From JBDSLU01 sp039916225 (GTDB taxonomy: Bacteria > Acidobacteriota > Vicinamibacteria > Vicinamibacterales > Vicinamibacteraceae): a stretch of DNA of 20,297 nucleotides. Position 1 is the first letter of the stretch, and the number at the start of each line of letters is the position of its first letter. Shown in pieces: positions 19,086 to 20,297 of the stretch. Location of the stretch: NCBI GenBank assembly GCA_039916225.1, contig JBDSLU010000374.1, forward strand, positions 1 to 20,297. Reading direction: 5' to 3'. The translations under genes were made by a program, and so were the position numbers. The notes below the pieces were generated by a model, which made no database searches, had not been told where the DNA came from, and saw only the letters and a list, made by a program, of their open reading frames with translations.

Positions 19086-20297
19086 ATGCCTGAACCCAAA
19101 GCGCATCTGTTGCTCGTCGAGGACGAGACGCCGCTGCGTCTCGCGCTCGCCGACCTGCTCGCCGACGCCGGCTATCACGTCGTCCAGGCCCACGCCGGCG
19201 AGGAGGCTGTTGCTGCGCTCAGCCAGTTCGCCTTCGACGTCGTCCTGACCGACCTGCGACTTCCCGGGCTGGCCGGCACCGGCGTCCTCGACGCCGCGCT
19301 CGACCGCTACCCGGACATCCTCGTCGTGGTCATGACCGGCTACGGCACCGTCCGCGATGCCGTCGCCCTCATCAAACGGGGCGCCGCCGACCTGATCACG
19401 AAACCGTTCCAGAGCGAGGAACTGCTGCACGTCCTGCACGGCGCCCTCGAACAGCGCCGCCTGCGGAACGAGAACGCCTATCTGCGTTCGCAGCTCCAAG
19501 CCCGTTACCGGTTCGAAGGGATCATCGGCCAGAGTCGTGTGCTTCGTGAGCTGTTCGACGTTTTGGAGACCGTCGCCTCGACGACCAGCACCATTCTGGT
19601 GAGCGGCGAGACCGGTACCGGCAAGGAGCTGGTGGCCCGGGCCATTCACCACAACAGCCCGCGCCGCGACCAGCGTTTCGTCGCCCTCAACTGCAGCGCG
19701 CTGCCGGAAACACTGCTCGAAGCCGAGTTGTTCGGGCATGTCCGGGGCGCCTTCACCGGCGCCGTCGGCCCCCGCGTCGGCCGCTTCGAGCAGGCCCACA
19801 AAGGCACGCTGTTCCTCGACGAGATCGGAACCATGTCGGCCAACCTGCAGGCCAAGCTGCTGCGGGTGCTTCAGGAGCGCGAGTTCGAGCGGGTCGGCGA
19901 GTCGGTGTCGACGCGCATCGACGTCCGGGTCATCGCCGCGACCAACTCCGATCTGGCGAAGATGGTGCGCGAGGGCACGTTCCGCGAGGATCTCTACTAC
20001 CGCGTCAACGTGATTCCGGTGCGGCTGCCGGCGCTGCGCGAGCGGCGCGAGGACATCCCGCTGCTCGTCCAGCACTTCTGCGATCGCATCGGGCGCGACC
20101 TCGACCCGCCGCGCCACAACGTCAGCTTCTCGCAGGAAGCGGTGCGACAGCTGATGGCCTACGAGTGGCCCGGCAACGTCCGTCAGCTCGAGAACTTCAT
20201 CGAGCGGGCCATCACCCTCGGCGGCGGTCGGCAGCAGCTCGGGGTCGACATGCTGCCCGACGAGATTCGCGCCGCCAGCTTCGTCGACCCGGGATTC
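19086..20297 (+). CDS. NtrC-family sigma-54-dependent response regulator (3' end cut by window)
   Basis: 404 residues visible. A receiver domain (about 6-120) has 'VEDE', Asp56 in 'LTDLRLP' and Lys106 in 'ITKPF'. The AAA+ domain (about 145-375) has Walker A 'GETGTGKE' (174-181), the sigma-54-contacting 'GAFTGA' (221-226), Walker B 'GTLFLDEIG' (240-248), 'DVRVIAATN' and 'WPGNVRQLENFIERA'. It therefore should activate sigma-54 promoters by ATP hydrolysis once phosphorylated. The Fis-type HTH expected at the C-terminus lies beyond the window. It is divergent from the HTH and H-box genes; no cognate kinase is directly adjacent within view. Confidence 0.95.
   Translation, partial: MPEPKAHLLLVEDETPLRLALADLLADAGYHVVQAHAGEEAVAALSQFAFDVVLTDLRLPGLAGTGVLDAALDRYPDILVVVMTGYGTVRDAVALIKRGAADLITKPFQSEELLHVLHGALEQRRLRNENAYLRSQLQARYRFEGIIGQSRVLRELFDVLETVASTTSTILVSGETGTGKELVARAIHHNSPRRDQRFVALNCSALPETLLEAELFGHVRGAFTGAVGPRVGRFEQAHKGTLFLDEIGTMSANLQAKLLRVLQEREFERVGESVSTRIDVRVIAATNSDLAKMVREGTFREDLYYRVNVIPVRLPALRERREDIPLLVQHFCDRIGRDLDPPRHNVSFSQEAVRQLMAYEWPGNVRQLENFIERAITLGGGRQQLGVDMLPDEIRAASFVDPGF

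Overview
The window is about 20.3 kb of very GC-rich bacterial chromosome with dense housekeeping and signalling genes. There is no rRNA, tRNA, transposase, phage gene or CRISPR array. Gene content (purE-purK, a class II photolyase, a cysM-mec pair, SufB and SufT, GAF-GAF-PP2C and hybrid histidine kinases, a CsgG-like lipid/curli-type protein) and the TTGGAAC-type heptamer repeats between genes suggest an Acidobacteriota member, perhaps Vicinamibacteria. That assignment is inference from gene style; no marker gene proves it.

Layout. 1-244 (-) is the start of sufB behind a promoter with an operator-like inverted repeat. 347-2509 (-) is a membrane hybrid histidine kinase, divergent from the purE-purK-hypothetical operon (2625-4640, +). 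A 235-bp stretch with foldable RNA and a strong terminator leads into cysM-mec (4876-6284, +). A heptamer-repeat block separates mec from a long colinear minus-strand run (12341 down to 6463): class II photolyase, a HEPN-like protein with a degenerate active site, a secreted Cys-rich protein, a single-pass membrane protein, a cupin, an isoprenylcysteine-methyltransferase-like protein, two frame-disrupted small membrane genes, SufT, and an arylamine N-acetyltransferase. After a gap with a candidate small RNA come a GAF-GAF-PP2C phosphatase (-) and a divergent FabZ-like gene (+) that share one -10 element, then a CsgG-like gene (-), a cytosolic hybrid kinase (+), a FliA/WhiG-type sigma factor (-) whose tail overlaps the kinase gene antisense, a lone phosphoacceptor mini-protein plus a BldC/excisionase-like HTH protein (-), and a divergent NtrC-type sigma-54 activator (+) cut by the window end.

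How it fits together. Two themes stand out. (1) Regulation: two hybrid kinases with C-terminal receivers, a SpoIIE/RsbU-type phosphatase, an alternative sigma factor, a kinase-less H-box protein and an NtrC regulator lie within 8 kb plus one at the left end, so phosphorelay and partner-switching signalling are plausible. (2) Sulfur and Fe-S chemistry: SufB, SufT, CysM and a JAMM peptidase of the Mec type. Several genes (purE, fabZ-like, the phosphatase, the second kinase) have a TANNNT box 8-9 nt before the start codon and no Shine-Dalgarno, which points to leaderless mRNAs.

Most interesting: the lone H-box protein beside an HTH protein and NtrC; the catalytically degenerate HEPN operon; a FabZ homologue without its catalytic histidine; the symmetric shared -10 promoter; the terminator placed directly before cysM; and the cluster of frame breaks at 7.8-8.26 kb.
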